Assembly (NCBI GenBank): GCA_026418875.1
Contig: JAOAAM010000091.1
Coordinates: 1 to 5,549, forward strand
Length of the DNA: 5,549 nt
DNA from: Gemmataceae bacterium
GTDB taxonomy: Bacteria; Planctomycetota; Planctomycetia; Gemmatales; Gemmataceae
Direction: 5' to 3'
This document shows, one piece after another, positions 5,515 to 5,549 of this stretch. The translations under genes and the position numbers were made by a program. Under the pieces are notes generated by a model that ran no database searches, was not told the origin of the DNA, and saw only the letters and a list, made by a program, of their open reading frames with translations. Within the stretch, counting starts at the first letter, position 1, and every line of letters begins with the position of its first letter.

Positions 5515-5549
5515 AGTCCTCAACATTCCCAGCCCAGATGGGTTGCGGC
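5515..5549. other. Non-coding edge with no recognisable feature
   Basis: These 35 nt lie upstream of the palindrome. I see no gene start, terminator or repeat here. What lies beyond the right edge is unknown. Confidence 0.4.

Noticed and set aside
1..5549. N-ATPase (second, laterally moved ATPase) operon
   Set aside because: N-ATPase operons begin with atpD-atpC and lack delta. Here the order is Z-I-B-E-F-H-A-G with a clear delta subunit.

Overview
The window holds most of a bacterial F1Fo ATP synthase (atp) operon. All genes lie on the minus strand, so transcription runs from high to low coordinates. In transcript order the genes are an AtpZ-family small membrane protein, an AtpI-like membrane protein, atpB (a), atpE (c), atpF (b), atpH (delta), atpA (alpha) and the first 130 codons of atpG (gamma), which is cut by the left edge. 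The rest of atpG, and probably atpD (beta) and atpC (epsilon), should lie beyond position 1. That last point is inferred from standard operon order. The presence of atpH and the B-E-F-H-A-G order mark this as the main F-type synthase and not an N-ATPase.

The DNA is GC-rich. The proteins point to Planctomycetota: gamma begins with a run containing ITRTMELIATARFKKAMDRA, alpha carries an extra segment of about 53 residues, and both b and c have signal-peptide-like N-termini. Within the phylum I lean towards a Gemmatales-type organism, but with low confidence and from memory only.

Right end (about 5437-5549): the only stretch that looks like a promoter region. It has a perfect TGTGA-N6-TCACA palindrome (CRP/FNR-family type) followed by a plausible sigma70-like promoter (TTGACT, 16 nt, CAGAAT) that feeds the atpZ-like gene. 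Region 3591-5436 encodes the membrane (Fo) part: two accessory membrane proteins, then a and c. Region 2152-3504 encodes the stator (b and delta). Region 1-2159 encodes the alpha and gamma subunits of F1.

The genes are tightly packed. AtpZ and AtpI-like overlap by GTGA. AtpI-like and atpB are 11 nt apart, with the atpB ribosome-binding site over the preceding stop codon. atpH and atpA overlap by 8 nt. Larger gaps occur only before atpE (69 nt, AT-rich), between atpE and atpF (86 nt, with a small GC hairpin) and between atpA and atpG (66 nt). Both gaps flanking atpE could help make c in excess, since c is the highest-copy subunit.

No undescribed system stands out. The points most worth following are the periplasmic His-rich extension of b, the leader peptide on c, the insertion in alpha, and the regulator-type palindrome at the operon head. 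No RNA genes, CRISPR arrays, mobile elements or pseudogenes were seen. The long plus-strand reading frames are antisense shadows of the atp genes.
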